Assembly (NCBI GenBank): GCA_018268915.1
Contig: JAFDVQ010000002.1
Location: 1-64,000 of the forward strand
Direction of reading: 5' to 3'
DNA: 64,000 bases
From: Acidobacteriota bacterium
GTDB taxonomy: Bacteria > Acidobacteriota > Terriglobia > Terriglobales > Acidobacteriaceae
A model generated the notes under the pieces. The model was not told the DNA's origin. It saw nothing but the letters and a program-made list of their open reading frames with translations, and did not search any database. Below, one piece after another: positions 1 to 8,968 of this stretch; within the stretch, counting starts at the first letter, position 1, and each line of letters opens with the position of its first letter. Both the position numbers and the translations under genes were made by a program.

Positions 1-151
1 CTCCCGGCCCGGGGCGCTGCGGCCCCGGCGGGCCGCTCCTCGCTCTGCTCGTCGCTGCGCTCCATCCGTCGCGCTCCCGCCGCCCCCGCATCGCCGCGCG
101 CAAGAACAAAAGCGCGCGCGGTGCCCCCGGGCAGAAGCAAAAGCAAAAACC

Positions 152-274
152 TATAGGAGCCTGCCCGCGCCGCTCTCGATGCTCGCACACGCGTCAAGGC
201 CAAGCCCTGCGGGTTCACACGACGAAGCCTTGACTCATGTGCGCTTCTCCAACAATCCGGGGGCAGGCTCCATA
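152..274 (-). repeat. Nested inverted-repeat element; candidate structured RNA or extragenic palindrome
   Basis: Outer arms GGAGCCTGCCC (156-166) and GGGCAGGCTCC (261-271) are perfectly complementary over 11 bp. Inside them CGCACA (184-189) pairs with TGTGCG (238-243), and GTCAAGGC (193-200) pairs with GCCTTGAC (227-234). Read on the minus strand, the closing stem is followed by a U-rich tract (GTTTTTGCTTTTGC, from about 150 down), as in a terminated small RNA. GCAAAAGCAAAA spacers flank it on both sides. It lies downstream of the minus-strand MATE gene, so it could also be a 3-prime element or a genome-wide intergenic repeat. No known RNA family is recognised. Confidence 0.45.
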
Positions 275-293
275 AGACGCAAAAGCAAAAGCA

Positions 294-316
294 GGGGCCG
301 CGCTTCGCGCGGCCCC
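294..316. terminator. Perfect GC hairpin
   Basis: GGGGCCGCGC (294-303) and GCGCGGCCCC (307-316) form a perfect 10-bp stem with a TTC loop. No T-run follows on either strand, so this is a strong hairpin rather than a classical intrinsic terminator. It lies beyond the 3-prime end of the minus-strand MATE gene and next to the nested inverted-repeat element. Confidence 0.4.
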
Positions 317-418
317 GAGAAGTATTGACCCTAGTTATCCAAACGATGTCGCAATGTGTCGCGATCCGACACCGTTCAATCGTGCGCATCGTCACGACCG
401 AATTATGGTAACCTCTGG

Positions 419-496
419 GTGTCCAAGCAATTTGGACAACGCCGCACCCTGAGCGGCGATTAGAAATTTTCTAAGTGTCCAAAATTCTTTGGACAC
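419..496. promoter_or_regulatory. Pair of TGTCCAA/TTGGACA palindromes
   Basis: GTGTCCAAA (475-483) and TTTGGACAC (488-496) form a perfect 9-bp inverted repeat around a 4-bp spacer. A second, shorter copy, GTCCAA (421-426) with TTGGAC (432-437), is centred about 57 bp upstream. Two copies of one dyad suggest paired operator sites or terminator-like hairpins. No gene starts within 200 bp, so the target is unknown. The rest of 317-680 shows no convincing gene. Confidence 0.35.
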
Positions 497-679
497 CTCT
501 CAGACACCAGCTTTTAAGCACCCCTGCGCAATTTCTATTGACTTTTCTCAGATGTCCGAGGGCAGGGAAGGATTCCCAAATACGCCCGAAAATACCGGAA
601 TCCGGTGCAATAGCCCGCGCCCTTGCACCAGATTCCGGTCAGTTTTGCTGAAGCTGGCGTATTAAACGCCTCCCCGGCT

Positions 680-2110
680 TCAGATACTCTGTCGCGCCCA
701 CCTTCCACGACGAAACAGCACAATTCCCGCCGCCGCGACGCTGCACTGGGCCACAACGATGGACAGAAATACTCCTTCGCTGTGCAGATTCCCCTTCACC
801 GCCAGCAGCCACGCCAACGGTAATTCCAGCACCCAGAAGCCGAAGAAGTTCACAATCGTCGGGGTCATCGTATCGCCGGCGCCGTTGAAAGCCTGCAGCA
901 TGACCATGCCATAGGCGTATCCCACGTTCCCGCAACTGAAGATGCGCAGCGCGGTCGCCGCGAGCGGCACCACTGCAGGGTCGTTCACAAACAGCCGTAT
1001 CGTCGGCGTAGCAAACACGATGAAGAAGATGCCGATCACACCAAGGAAGACCATGTTGTAGAAACCGGTCTGCCAAACAGCTTTCGCTGCACGGTCAGGT
1101 TTCTTCGCGCCCAGGTTCTGCCCGACGAGTGTTGCCGCAGCATTACTCAACCCCCATGCCGGCAGGATGAAGAAGATCACGATCCGGATGGCAACCGTAT
1201 ATCCCGCCACAGCGGCCGCTCCGAAAAGGTTGATGATCCGCACCAGCGCGATCCAGCTCGCGTTTGCAATTGCGAATTGCAGCATGCCTGTCAGGGAGAC
1301 ACGCAGCAGACGCGCCATCACATCGAAATGCATGCGAACATGACGGCCCAGTACATGGATCCTCTCTGTCCCCTTGAGCAGGCGATAGAACTGGTACAGA
1401 ACTCCAATGGACCGCCCAGTGAGAGTTGCGATCGCCGCGCCAGTCACGCCCATTCGCGGAAACGGTCCGATCCCAAAGATGAGGCATGGATCGAGCACCA
1501 GGTTGATGATGTTCGACACCCACAGCAAACGCATTGCGATTGCCGCATCGCCCGCACCCCGAAAGATCGCATTGTTCAGAAAGAGCATGATGATCGCGCC
1601 GCAACCACCCAGCGCAACCCTTGCATACCCTGATCCGGTCGCAACGATCTCCGGCGACGCGCCCATCGCTCTCAGCAATTCCGGCGCGAAAATCCCTGCA
1701 GGAATGCCGATCCCGAGCGAGATCACCAGTCCAAGCATGATCGCCTGAACGCCCGCTATCGCTGCGTCCTCTGGGTCCTTCTCGCCGATGCGCCGCGCAA
1801 CCATAGCCGTGGTCGACATCGCGACACCAAGGCCGATGGCAAACACCAGCGCCAGCATCGATTCCGTGATGCCCACCGTCGCAACAGCATTTGCGCCAAG
1901 CCTGCCAACCCAGAAGACATCGGTTACGGCAAACAGCGACTCCAGCACCATCTCGAGGACCATGGGGATGGCCAGCAGCAAAATGGCGCGATTCAGATTT
2001 CCAGATGTGAAGTCCTGGTGCGAGCCTTTCAAGGCTTCGCGCACCGAAGACCAGAAGCCCCGCTCACCTTCCGTCGGAGGCGGCGGTATCAACCATTCAA
2101 GTACAGACAT
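680..2110 (-). CDS. MATE family multidrug/toxin efflux transporter
   Basis: A 476-residue inner-membrane protein made almost entirely of hydrophobic segments, the usual length and about 12 helices of the MATE (MatE/NorM/DinF) family. These proteins export cationic drugs and metabolites using a sodium or proton gradient. Family-like stretches include IPMVLEMVLESLFAVTDVFWVG near residue 50 and the mirrored second half around residue 280-300. The ATG at 2110 is preferred because GGAG sits six bases before it, whereas the GTG at 2122 lies upstream of that site. The gene stands alone, divergent from the multiheme lipoprotein gene. The substrate cannot be told from the sequence. Confidence 0.9.
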   Translation of the reverse strand: MSVLEWLIPPPPTEGERGFWSSVREALKGSHQDFTSGNLNRAILLLAIPMVLEMVLESLFAVTDVFWVGRLGANAVATVGITESMLALVFAIGLGVAMSTTAMVARRIGEKDPEDAAIAGVQAIMLGLVISLGIGIPAGIFAPELLRAMGASPEIVATGSGYARVALGGCGAIIMLFLNNAIFRGAGDAAIAMRLLWVSNIINLVLDPCLIFGIGPFPRMGVTGAAIATLTGRSIGVLYQFYRLLKGTERIHVLGRHVRMHFDVMARLLRVSLTGMLQFAIANASWIALVRIINLFGAAAVAGYTVAIRIVIFFILPAWGLSNAAATLVGQNLGAKKPDRAAKAVWQTGFYNMVFLGVIGIFFIVFATPTIRLFVNDPAVVPLAATALRIFSCGNVGYAYGMVMLQAFNGAGDTMTPTIVNFFGFWVLELPLAWLLAVKGNLHSEGVFLSIVVAQCSVAAAGIVLFRRGRWARQSI

Positions 2111-2526
2111 ACAGATCTCCACGTCGGCGCAGACAAAAGAAACGCGCGCGCCAATAGCTATGGGTCAAGCTGCGATCAAAACTTGTTTTGCAGAATCACC
2201 CTGGTCTGAAGTGACCTCGGGGTCATGAAGTAGGGAAAACCCGAGGCAATGTTCAGCGAATAGGTCGAAGTCGGACGATGACGGTGACGGGCTGAAACAC
2301 TGTTTCCTCCATATGCCGGCGGGACCGGTGGGTCTTCAGACTATAACCCGAAATCAACCACGATTTCCAGTGAAATCGCCTGTGCCTGCGATCACTGACG
2401 GTCTGCTCCGGTTTCGTTCTTCACTTTGAATGAGGCTTCTCAAACAAGCGCTCCAGCCGAATCTCCGATCTTCGCTCCGACTTGCTCTGCTGTATTCGGC
2501 CGACCTCAACCGAAGGTGGTGGAGTC
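2111..2526. other. Divergent intergenic region
   Basis: About 415 bp separate the starts of the MATE gene (minus) and the multiheme lipoprotein gene (plus), so both promoters should lie here. No convincing sigma-70 boxes, operators or riboswitch-like folds were picked out by eye. Short open frames here lack ribosome sites and family features. Confidence 0.4.
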
Positions 2527-4173
2527 ATGCGGCATATCGTTCTCTTTTTTCTGTTGGGCCTTCAGTTATTCCTGTCTGGTTGCGGCGGAGGCGGGAGCGA
2601 CACACCCGTAAATCCTCCGAATCCGCCTCCTGCACAAACAGGGTCTTATGTGGTAACCGCCTGGAGCGAGTTGGGAATGCATTGCATCGATGGCAAGGAC
2701 TACTCTGTCTTTGCTGTTCTCCCTCCCTATAACACCCTTCATGCACAGATCCTCAAGCGAGGTGATCCGCCCACCTTGGTCACGGCTGGAGTGACAGTTA
2801 CGTACGAAGCCGTAGCTGACAGCACAGGGTCGATCAACACCTCAAGTTCGGGGAAGACCAATTTCTGGAGTCATGTTCAGGCGCTGTTCGGTAGCACTAT
2901 CTCGCCGGACCTCGGACTAACCGGAACGCCCGTGCAGAGCACCACGCCTCATGCGATGACTTACAACAAATCTCTTGGCTACTGGGAGGCGATCGGAATT
3001 CCAACCATTCCTACCGATGATGCCGGCAAATGGAATCCGTATCCAATGGTCAAGGTTGTCGCCAAAGACGGCGCTGGGAGCGTGCTTGCCACCAGTACTG
3101 CGGTACTTGCCGTGAGCGACGAGATGAGCTGTTCGACATGTCACGCTTCCGGCAGCAATGTGGTTGCTCAACCATCCGCGGGCTGGGAGAACGATCCGGA
3201 TCCGGCAAGAGACGTCAAACTGAACACGCTTAAGAAGCACGATGATCGCTGGAATATCTCCGCTTACTTAGCCGAACTAAAAACCAAGGGGTACATCTAC
3301 CAGGCGAGCCTTTACCAGACTGCCAAATCCGGCACTCCGATTTTGTGCGCAGCCTGCCATGCGAGCAATGCGCTGGGCGCGAGTGGATTGACAGGTATCA
3401 ATCCATTTACAACGGACATGCACGCTCTTCACAGTAATGTCGTGAATCCTTCCTCGGGAGTGACTCTCGACAATGCAACAACTCCGGCCGCTTCCTGCTA
3501 TTTATGTCACCCCGGCCCTCAAACCCAGTGCCAACGCGGAGCCATGAATCAGACGGCCTGTTTCGATTGTCATGGGAATCTTTCAAAAGTAGGTGTGTCG
3601 ACCCGCGAGGGTTGGCTCGATCTGCCGTCCTGCCAGATGTGTCACAACGGCGGATCGCGTTTCCCGTCGACTTTTGATTCAAGTAATGCCTGGCGTACTA
3701 CAACCGACTCGACGTTTGCGACAAATCTTAACAAGCCCGCCGCCGGCAAGAGCCTGTTCCGATACAGTTCGGGACATGGAAATCTGTACTGCTCCGCTTG
3801 CCATGGATCACAGCACTCCGAATTTCCAAGTCTGAAAGCAAACGATAACCAGTACAGCGTGTCGTTGCAGGGCTATAAAGGCAAGCTGGTCGAATGCTCC
3901 GTTTGTCATGTATCTGAGCCATCAGCATCGAGTGGCGGCCCTCACGGATTGCACAACGTTGGTCAGAGTTGGATCAGTGCGCATCGTCAGGCTGCAGGGA
4001 ACGGCGGGAAGACCGCTTGCGCATATTGTCACGGCGCAGACTTCCGCGGTTCGCCGCTGTCGGCTGTGGCAACGAGTCGCACTTTCAATACTGGAGAGGG
4101 CGGAACAAAATCATTTACGGCAGGGCATCCGATCAGCTGCTATGACTGCCACAACGGGCCTAACGGAGACTGA
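2527..4173 (+). CDS. Nine-heme c-type cytochrome lipoprotein
   Basis: A 548-residue exported protein. The start at 2527 is chosen because it gives a lipoprotein signal peptide with lipobox LSGC (Cys19), preceded by a GGTGGAG ribosome site. A Gly-rich tether follows Cys19. Nine CXXCH heme-binding motifs lie between about residues 202 and 542 (CSTCH, CAACH, CYLCH, CFDCH, CQMCH, CSACH, CSVCH, CAYCH, CYDCH), so it should bind nine covalent c-type hemes. A heme-free N-terminal domain of about 180 residues comes first. Multiheme lipoproteins usually move electrons across the periplasm or outer membrane. No reductase, quinol oxidase or porin partner is adjacent, so the partner is unknown. Confidence 0.85.
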   Translation: MRHIVLFFLLGLQLFLSGCGGGGSDTPVNPPNPPPAQTGSYVVTAWSELGMHCIDGKDYSVFAVLPPYNTLHAQILKRGDPPTLVTAGVTVTYEAVADSTGSINTSSSGKTNFWSHVQALFGSTISPDLGLTGTPVQSTTPHAMTYNKSLGYWEAIGIPTIPTDDAGKWNPYPMVKVVAKDGAGSVLATSTAVLAVSDEMSCSTCHASGSNVVAQPSAGWENDPDPARDVKLNTLKKHDDRWNISAYLAELKTKGYIYQASLYQTAKSGTPILCAACHASNALGASGLTGINPFTTDMHALHSNVVNPSSGVTLDNATTPAASCYLCHPGPQTQCQRGAMNQTACFDCHGNLSKVGVSTREGWLDLPSCQMCHNGGSRFPSTFDSSNAWRTTTDSTFATNLNKPAAGKSLFRYSSGHGNLYCSACHGSQHSEFPSLKANDNQYSVSLQGYKGKLVECSVCHVSEPSASSGGPHGLHNVGQSWISAHRQAAGNGGKTACAYCHGADFRGSPLSAVATSRTFNTGEGGTKSFTAGHPISCYDCHNGPNGD

Positions 4174-4190
4174 CAAGACAATGATCAAAA

Positions 4191-4227
4191 AGAGAACCCG
4201 GCGCGTCTGCACGCTCCGGGTTCTTTT
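4191..4227. terminator. Bidirectional intrinsic terminator
   Basis: AGAACCCGG (4193-4201) pairs perfectly with CCGGGTTCT (4216-4224), with an inner GCGT/ACGC pairing in the loop. The stem is followed by TTT on the plus strand and has A-rich sequence on its other side. It lies 20 bp after the multiheme cytochrome stop and 30 bp beyond the convergent EF-G-like gene, so it can end both transcripts. Confidence 0.75.
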
Positions 4228-4254
4228 GTGTCTATCGGGTTCTGAAGCAAATTG

Positions 4255-6405
4255 CTAGTCTTCTTCTTCCTCCAGCGGCTTCTTGGCATTGGCGAGGATC
4301 TTTTCGGCTACCAGCTGCGGAACCACGTCGTAGTGATCCATCTCCATCCGGTAGCTGCCCTTGCCCTGTGTCATCGAGGTAAGTTGCGAGCCGTAGGTTA
4401 GCATCTCCGCCATCGGAACTTCGGCGTTGATCACCGTCGTTCTTCCTCGGGACTCCATGCCCTGCACGCGTCCGCGGCGTCCGTTGAGGTCGCCCATCAA
4501 AGTGCCGGCGAATTCGTCCGGAGCTTCGACAGCGATCTTCATGATGGGTTCAAGCAGGCATGGCTTCGCTTGTTCCATCGCTTTGCGGAAAGCGAGCCTG
4601 CCAGCTTTCTTGAAGGAAAGTTCGTTCGAGTCCACGTCGTGATAGCTGCCGTCGTAGACGATGACCTTGAAGTCGACGACCGGATAGCCCGCGAGGTAAC
4701 CGCGAGCCGCAGTCTCGACAATTCCTTTCTCAATTGCCGGGATGAAGTTGCGCGGAATGGCTCCGCCGAAGACTTCGCTGGCAAACTCGAAACCGCCGCC
4801 GCGAGGCAGAGGCTCCATCCGCACCTTGCAGTCGCCGAACTGGCCGTGACCTCCGGACTGTTTCTTGTGGCGTCCCTGCGCATCGGCTTTGCCGCGAATG
4901 GTTTCGCGATAGGGAACCTTCGGTGCTTTGAGAGTCACCTCCGCGTGATAGCGCTTCTTCAGACGCGAGACGATGGTCTCGATGTGAGGCTGGCCAGCTC
5001 CCGCGATCAGGAATTCATTGGTCTGCGGATCGCGATAGAAACGAATCAGCAAATCCTCTTCCATGAGCTTGTGGATTGCGGGCGCTAGCTTGTCTTCGTC
5101 ACCGCGTGTCTTGGGCTCAATGGCGTAAGTCATCGCAGGTTCCGGCATCGCCGCGAGCTCAACCTGAACGTCTGCGCCTTTAGCTCCCAGCGTGTCGCCG
5201 GTCAACGTATCTTTCAGCTTCGCGACCGCACCAAGATCTCCTGCGTGCAGTTCGGCCACCTCAACCGCTTTACGGCCCTGCATCACGCTGAGGTGAGAGA
5301 AGCGTTCCTGGCTGCGGCGCGTGTAGTTTTCCATCGTCGCGTCGTTCTTCACGCATCCGCTCACGACCTTGAAGAACGTGATGCGGCCCGCGAATGGATC
5401 GCTCATGGTCTTGTAAACAACAACCGCGACGGGTTCGGAGTCTTCGACTTTGCGGAATGACGTTCCGCCGGAAGCGGCATCCCTGCCCGAGCCACTCGCG
5501 GCAACAGCCTGCATCGCAGCCGTCTTCACTGGCAACGGAGGACGCTCGGTTGGCGCAGGCGCATAAACCTTGATGAAATCGAGCAGGTGATCGGTCGCGA
5601 CGTTCGTGCCACCGCTCGCGAACAGGACCGGGAAAATGCGATCTTCTCGGATGGCCTCATGAAGGGCCGTGATCAGGTGCTGCTCGGGGATTGTGCCCTC
5701 GGCGAAGAACTCTTCCATCAATTCGTCTTTGCCTTCGGCAACGAGTTCAACCAGCGCTTCATGCGCCTCTTTGGCCTGTTGCGCCATGCTCGCGGGAATC
5801 TCTCCGGTGATCTTTCCATGACCGTCGCCGTTCGGCGTGTAATGGAAGGCCGCCATCGTGACCAGATCGACGACTCCGTGAAAACCACCCGCATCGGAGA
5901 TCGGCAGCTGCACCGGAACGCAGGTTCTTCCCCAGCGCTCGTGCAAGTCCTCGATCAGCGCGCTCAGCCCATTCCCGCCACCAGCCTTCGGGTGATCCAT
6001 CTGGTTGATGACCACGAACCGCGGAATATTCGCCTCTTCCGCGCACTTCCATACTCGTTCTGTTACCGGCTCCACGCCATTCTGTGCGTTGACTACCACA
6101 CAGGCTGCCTCAACCGGCAGCAGCGCGGCTTTCGCCTCGTGCGTGAACATGTGGAAACCGGGAGTGTCAACGAAGTTGATCTTTACACCCTGCCACTCGG
6201 CAAAAGCCACGGCATTGGACATGGTTGTGCCGCGGGCAATTTCTTCCTCGTCATACGCGGTGACAGCGGAGCCATCGTTCACGCGCCCTTGTGTAGGTGT
6301 CATCTTCGCGGCATGCAGCAGCCCGGCAATTAAAGACGTCTTGCCGCTCTGAGCATGCCCCACTACAGCTACGTTGCGGATCTCACTTCCCTGGTACGTT
6401 TTCAT
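4255..6405 (-). CDS. EF-G-like translational GTPase (FusA2 type)
   Basis: A 716-residue protein with the full EF-G layout: GTPase domain, domain II, and the domain III-V part with the RGGGFEFASEV region. G-motifs visible are the P-loop GHAQSGKT (16-23), DTPG (80-83) and NQMD (134-137). It differs from canonical EF-G in two key places: the catalytic His after DTPG is replaced (DTPGFH), and the usual NKMD is NQMD. It is therefore more like the second, EF-G-like paralogues than the house EF-G encoded with ribosomal proteins. Those paralogues have been linked to alternative translocation or ribosome rescue. A GAGGT ribosome site precedes the ATG. It is monocistronic. Confidence 0.8.
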   Translation of the reverse strand: MKTYQGSEIRNVAVVGHAQSGKTSLIAGLLHAAKMTPTQGRVNDGSAVTAYDEEEIARGTTMSNAVAFAEWQGVKINFVDTPGFHMFTHEAKAALLPVEAACVVVNAQNGVEPVTERVWKCAEEANIPRFVVINQMDHPKAGGGNGLSALIEDLHERWGRTCVPVQLPISDAGGFHGVVDLVTMAAFHYTPNGDGHGKITGEIPASMAQQAKEAHEALVELVAEGKDELMEEFFAEGTIPEQHLITALHEAIREDRIFPVLFASGGTNVATDHLLDFIKVYAPAPTERPPLPVKTAAMQAVAASGSGRDAASGGTSFRKVEDSEPVAVVVYKTMSDPFAGRITFFKVVSGCVKNDATMENYTRRSQERFSHLSVMQGRKAVEVAELHAGDLGAVAKLKDTLTGDTLGAKGADVQVELAAMPEPAMTYAIEPKTRGDEDKLAPAIHKLMEEDLLIRFYRDPQTNEFLIAGAGQPHIETIVSRLKKRYHAEVTLKAPKVPYRETIRGKADAQGRHKKQSGGHGQFGDCKVRMEPLPRGGGFEFASEVFGGAIPRNFIPAIEKGIVETAARGYLAGYPVVDFKVIVYDGSYHDVDSNELSFKKAGRLAFRKAMEQAKPCLLEPIMKIAVEAPDEFAGTLMGDLNGRRGRVQGMESRGRTTVINAEVPMAEMLTYGSQLTSMTQGKGSYRMEMDHYDVVPQLVAEKILANAKKPLEEEED

Positions 6406-6700
6406 GGCATTACCTCGTTGTGAATTAGGTCTTTAAGGGCACGAAGAGACAACCCGGATCTCGACTTCCGGGCTGCCCATTGGAAGTTGTCAGGAGGGAA
6501 ACACAGGGACGTCGTCAAGGCGTCCGTGAGGACGTCAAAGCGTCCGGTTTGCTGGGCTCGAGGGCCCAGTCTGCCGTCTTCCTCGTCCATGCGGAGAGTC
6601 CCCGGCAGGCGCGAGGCAGATTCTCAAGTATCGGGAAGCCGCCACACGTCTAGCTTTGAGAAGCGGATGCTATCACAGCGGGAGTAGGAACGTCCTGTGA
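6406..6700 (-). promoter_or_regulatory. Structured leader upstream of the EF-G-like gene
   Basis: This gap of about 360 bp contains small dyads: CCCGGA/TCCGGG (6453-6472) and CTGGGC/GCCCAG (about 6552-6569). It also holds two near-tandem copies of GACGTC..AA.GCGTCCG (6508-6526 and 6531-6547). It precedes the EF-G-like gene on the minus strand. A translation-linked attenuator or operator is possible, but no known leader family is recognised. Confidence 0.3.
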
Positions 6701-6764
6701 CTTGAATTACAGCTAATAGCTACTAGACTTTGGCCCCGGAAAGAGGGAGCAACGAGACAGATGA

Positions 6765-8792
6765 TCACCAGTGCAGGACGGGAACAAGACTCGAAAAATC
6801 ATCGGTCCAGGGCCGCAGTCCGGGCAGTGTCTCGGGATCAAACGCATGGGAGACAAGTTCGGGCTGCTGGAAGAACGCGGCATTGTCTGTCACCAGCATC
6901 CAGGTAGAGGTGTATTCGCCGCGAGATTCATTCGCCAGGCTATAGATATGCCGTGCCTGCATGCCTGCTGATGCGGCGAGGAGCGCGATCGGCGGTTCGA
7001 GGTCTACGTGCCGATTGGAGATATGAAATGCGATGATTCCTCCCGCCGCGAGGTGTCGGCGGTACAGAGCTAACGCTTGAGTGGTCAGCAGATGTAGAGG
7101 AATAGCATCGCCCGAGAAAGCGTCAACAACCAGAACATCGAAGCCCTGTGGCGGCTCGGTTGCGAGAGATGTTCGCGCGTCGCCAATGGTGATGGAGACT
7201 TCGGCTCCCGAATCACGGATGTATCTAAATACGTTGCGCGCAATCGGCTCGACGGCGGGATTGATCTCGTAGAACTGAATGTGATCGCCCGGTCTTCCAT
7301 AGGCCGCTACGGTTCCGGCTCCCAGCCCGATAACGCCGATCTTCCGTGGCCGGCCTTCGCAGCAATTCCGAATCGCCAGGCCCACACCGGAGTCTTCGGC
7401 ATAGTAGGTCGTAGGCGTGTGTCGCTGCGCATCGGTACCGAAGATCTGCGTTCCATGTTCGACATTGCCGTTGGTCAGGGTGCGCAGCGTGGCTCCCGGG
7501 TATCCGAAGTTCTGCTTCACGCGGAGAGCCCCATAGAAGTTGCGGACTGCAACCTGCGTATTGCGCAGGCTCACGGTATAAATCCAGAACATCTGCACCG
7601 TCATGATGATCGTGCCGACGCCCCAGAGCAGCCGCGAGCTCCAGCCATCCTGCCAGGTCACAAGAAACGCGAGCAGAGCGGTGAAGCAACAGGTGATCAC
7701 CAGGTCCATGTTGAAACGGAAGACCAGCGGGAATGCGATGCCGATGAGAAATGACCCCAGCGCACCTCCCGCTGCGAACAGCAGGTAGAACATCGTGGTT
7801 TCTGATCTGCGGCGGGGCCGTAGACGATAAGCCTCGCTGTGGCAGAAAAGACAGGAGGCCAAAGCTTCGACGAGAAAGAAGCCGATGCTGATCCGCAGTG
7901 GCCACTCCACATCCTGCTTCGAGAACGCGTAGCCCAGGCTCGCCAGCATGATGATCAGGAAGCGCGTCACGATGCTGCGGGGGAAGATCCGCGGGTACTC
8001 GAACGCAAGAATGATCGTCAGCAGATACACGCCCAGGGGCAGAACCCAGAGCATGGGGATTGCCGCAACGTTTGCCGTCAGGTAGCTGGTAACGGCGCTC
8101 AGCTGCATCGCTGCGCCCATCGGCAGAAGCACCCAGAGCAGTTTTTGTGTGAGCGGTGCCGCAGCGCCATCGCTCTCGTCTGTATCTTCAGATCTCGTCT
8201 GTGCGGCATTTGCCGAGCGCGCACGATATGCGAGCATGCCGGTGACCACAGCAAATATCGCAAACCCGAAGCACCATGCCACGCGTTGTGCTCGTAGAGT
8301 CAGGTGCGGCTCAACCAGAGTCGGATAGCTTGCAAGCGCCAGCAACGATGCCAGATTGGAGAGAGCAAACAATCGATAGGGAATCGCGGTTCCCTGCAGG
8401 CGAGCCCACCACACCTGCATCAATGGACTGGTAGTTCCGAGAACGAGAAATGGAAGCCCTATAGTGCTGGTCAGAACAGCAAAGACTGCAAGTATGGGAT
8501 GATTCGACACGCCGCCCATCGCGAGGCTTCGAAGAGACCAACCGATTGCAGCTGCGAGTCCGGCTGCAAGCAATCCAAAGTAGATCAGCCAGCGCGGGCG
8601 GCGCGCCATCCAGTGCGCGAACAAATAAGCGCATAGCAACGCGGTCTGGAAGAAGACGAGGCACGTGACCCAGACGGCCGCCGAGCCGCCGAGAACGGGA
8701 ACAAGTTGTTTAGCCGCGATGGGTTCGACAAGGAAGAGCAGGAAAGCGCCGAGAAAAACCGCGGTCGCGAACAGCCAGCGCGACCGGGTCAT
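6765..8792 (-). CDS. Fused membrane / spermidine synthase-like protein
   Basis: A 675-residue two-part protein. The first roughly 430 residues form about ten to twelve transmembrane helices, starting LFATAVFLGAFLLFLVEP. The C-terminal part is a soluble Rossmann domain of the spermidine-synthase class, with the SAM-type glycine motif GVIGLGAGTVAAYG, the acidic FYEIN, and VVDAFSGDAIPLHLLT. These fused MFS/spermidine-synthase-like proteins are common in Acidobacteriota and Proteobacteria, and few have a tested function. An aminopropyl or methyl transfer at the membrane is inferred only from the fold. The ATG at 8792 is preferred over the one at 8828 because GAGGT precedes it closely. It diverges from the MFS gene at 8969. 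Confidence 0.75.
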   Translation of the reverse strand: MTRSRWLFATAVFLGAFLLFLVEPIAAKQLVPVLGGSAAVWVTCLVFFQTALLCAYLFAHWMARRPRWLIYFGLLAAGLAAAIGWSLRSLAMGGVSNHPILAVFAVLTSTIGLPFLVLGTTSPLMQVWWARLQGTAIPYRLFALSNLASLLALASYPTLVEPHLTLRAQRVAWCFGFAIFAVVTGMLAYRARSANAAQTRSEDTDESDGAAAPLTQKLLWVLLPMGAAMQLSAVTSYLTANVAAIPMLWVLPLGVYLLTIILAFEYPRIFPRSIVTRFLIIMLASLGYAFSKQDVEWPLRISIGFFLVEALASCLFCHSEAYRLRPRRRSETTMFYLLFAAGGALGSFLIGIAFPLVFRFNMDLVITCCFTALLAFLVTWQDGWSSRLLWGVGTIIMTVQMFWIYTVSLRNTQVAVRNFYGALRVKQNFGYPGATLRTLTNGNVEHGTQIFGTDAQRHTPTTYYAEDSGVGLAIRNCCEGRPRKIGVIGLGAGTVAAYGRPGDHIQFYEINPAVEPIARNVFRYIRDSGAEVSITIGDARTSLATEPPQGFDVLVVDAFSGDAIPLHLLTTQALALYRRHLAAGGIIAFHISNRHVDLEPPIALLAASAGMQARHIYSLANESRGEYTSTWMLVTDNAAFFQQPELVSHAFDPETLPGLRPWTDDFSSLVPVLHW

Positions 8793-8968
8793 GCGGACCT
8801 CAAAAGTGACTTCAGCATCGACAACCATTTTCGATCATGCGGGCGCCATCACAAATGCTTCAAGACCGAGAATGCGTTTTATTTAGAGACTGTGGTAGAT
8901 TCGCGATACCGCTCGGGCCACAATCCAAGGTTTTCAGGCTGCGCAGACTGCATCGAAGGAAGTACCAG

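Noticed and set aside
1..130. Coding region in the very GC-rich start of the window
   Set aside because: No frame shows a start with a ribosome site or any domain; the sequence is low-complexity GC.
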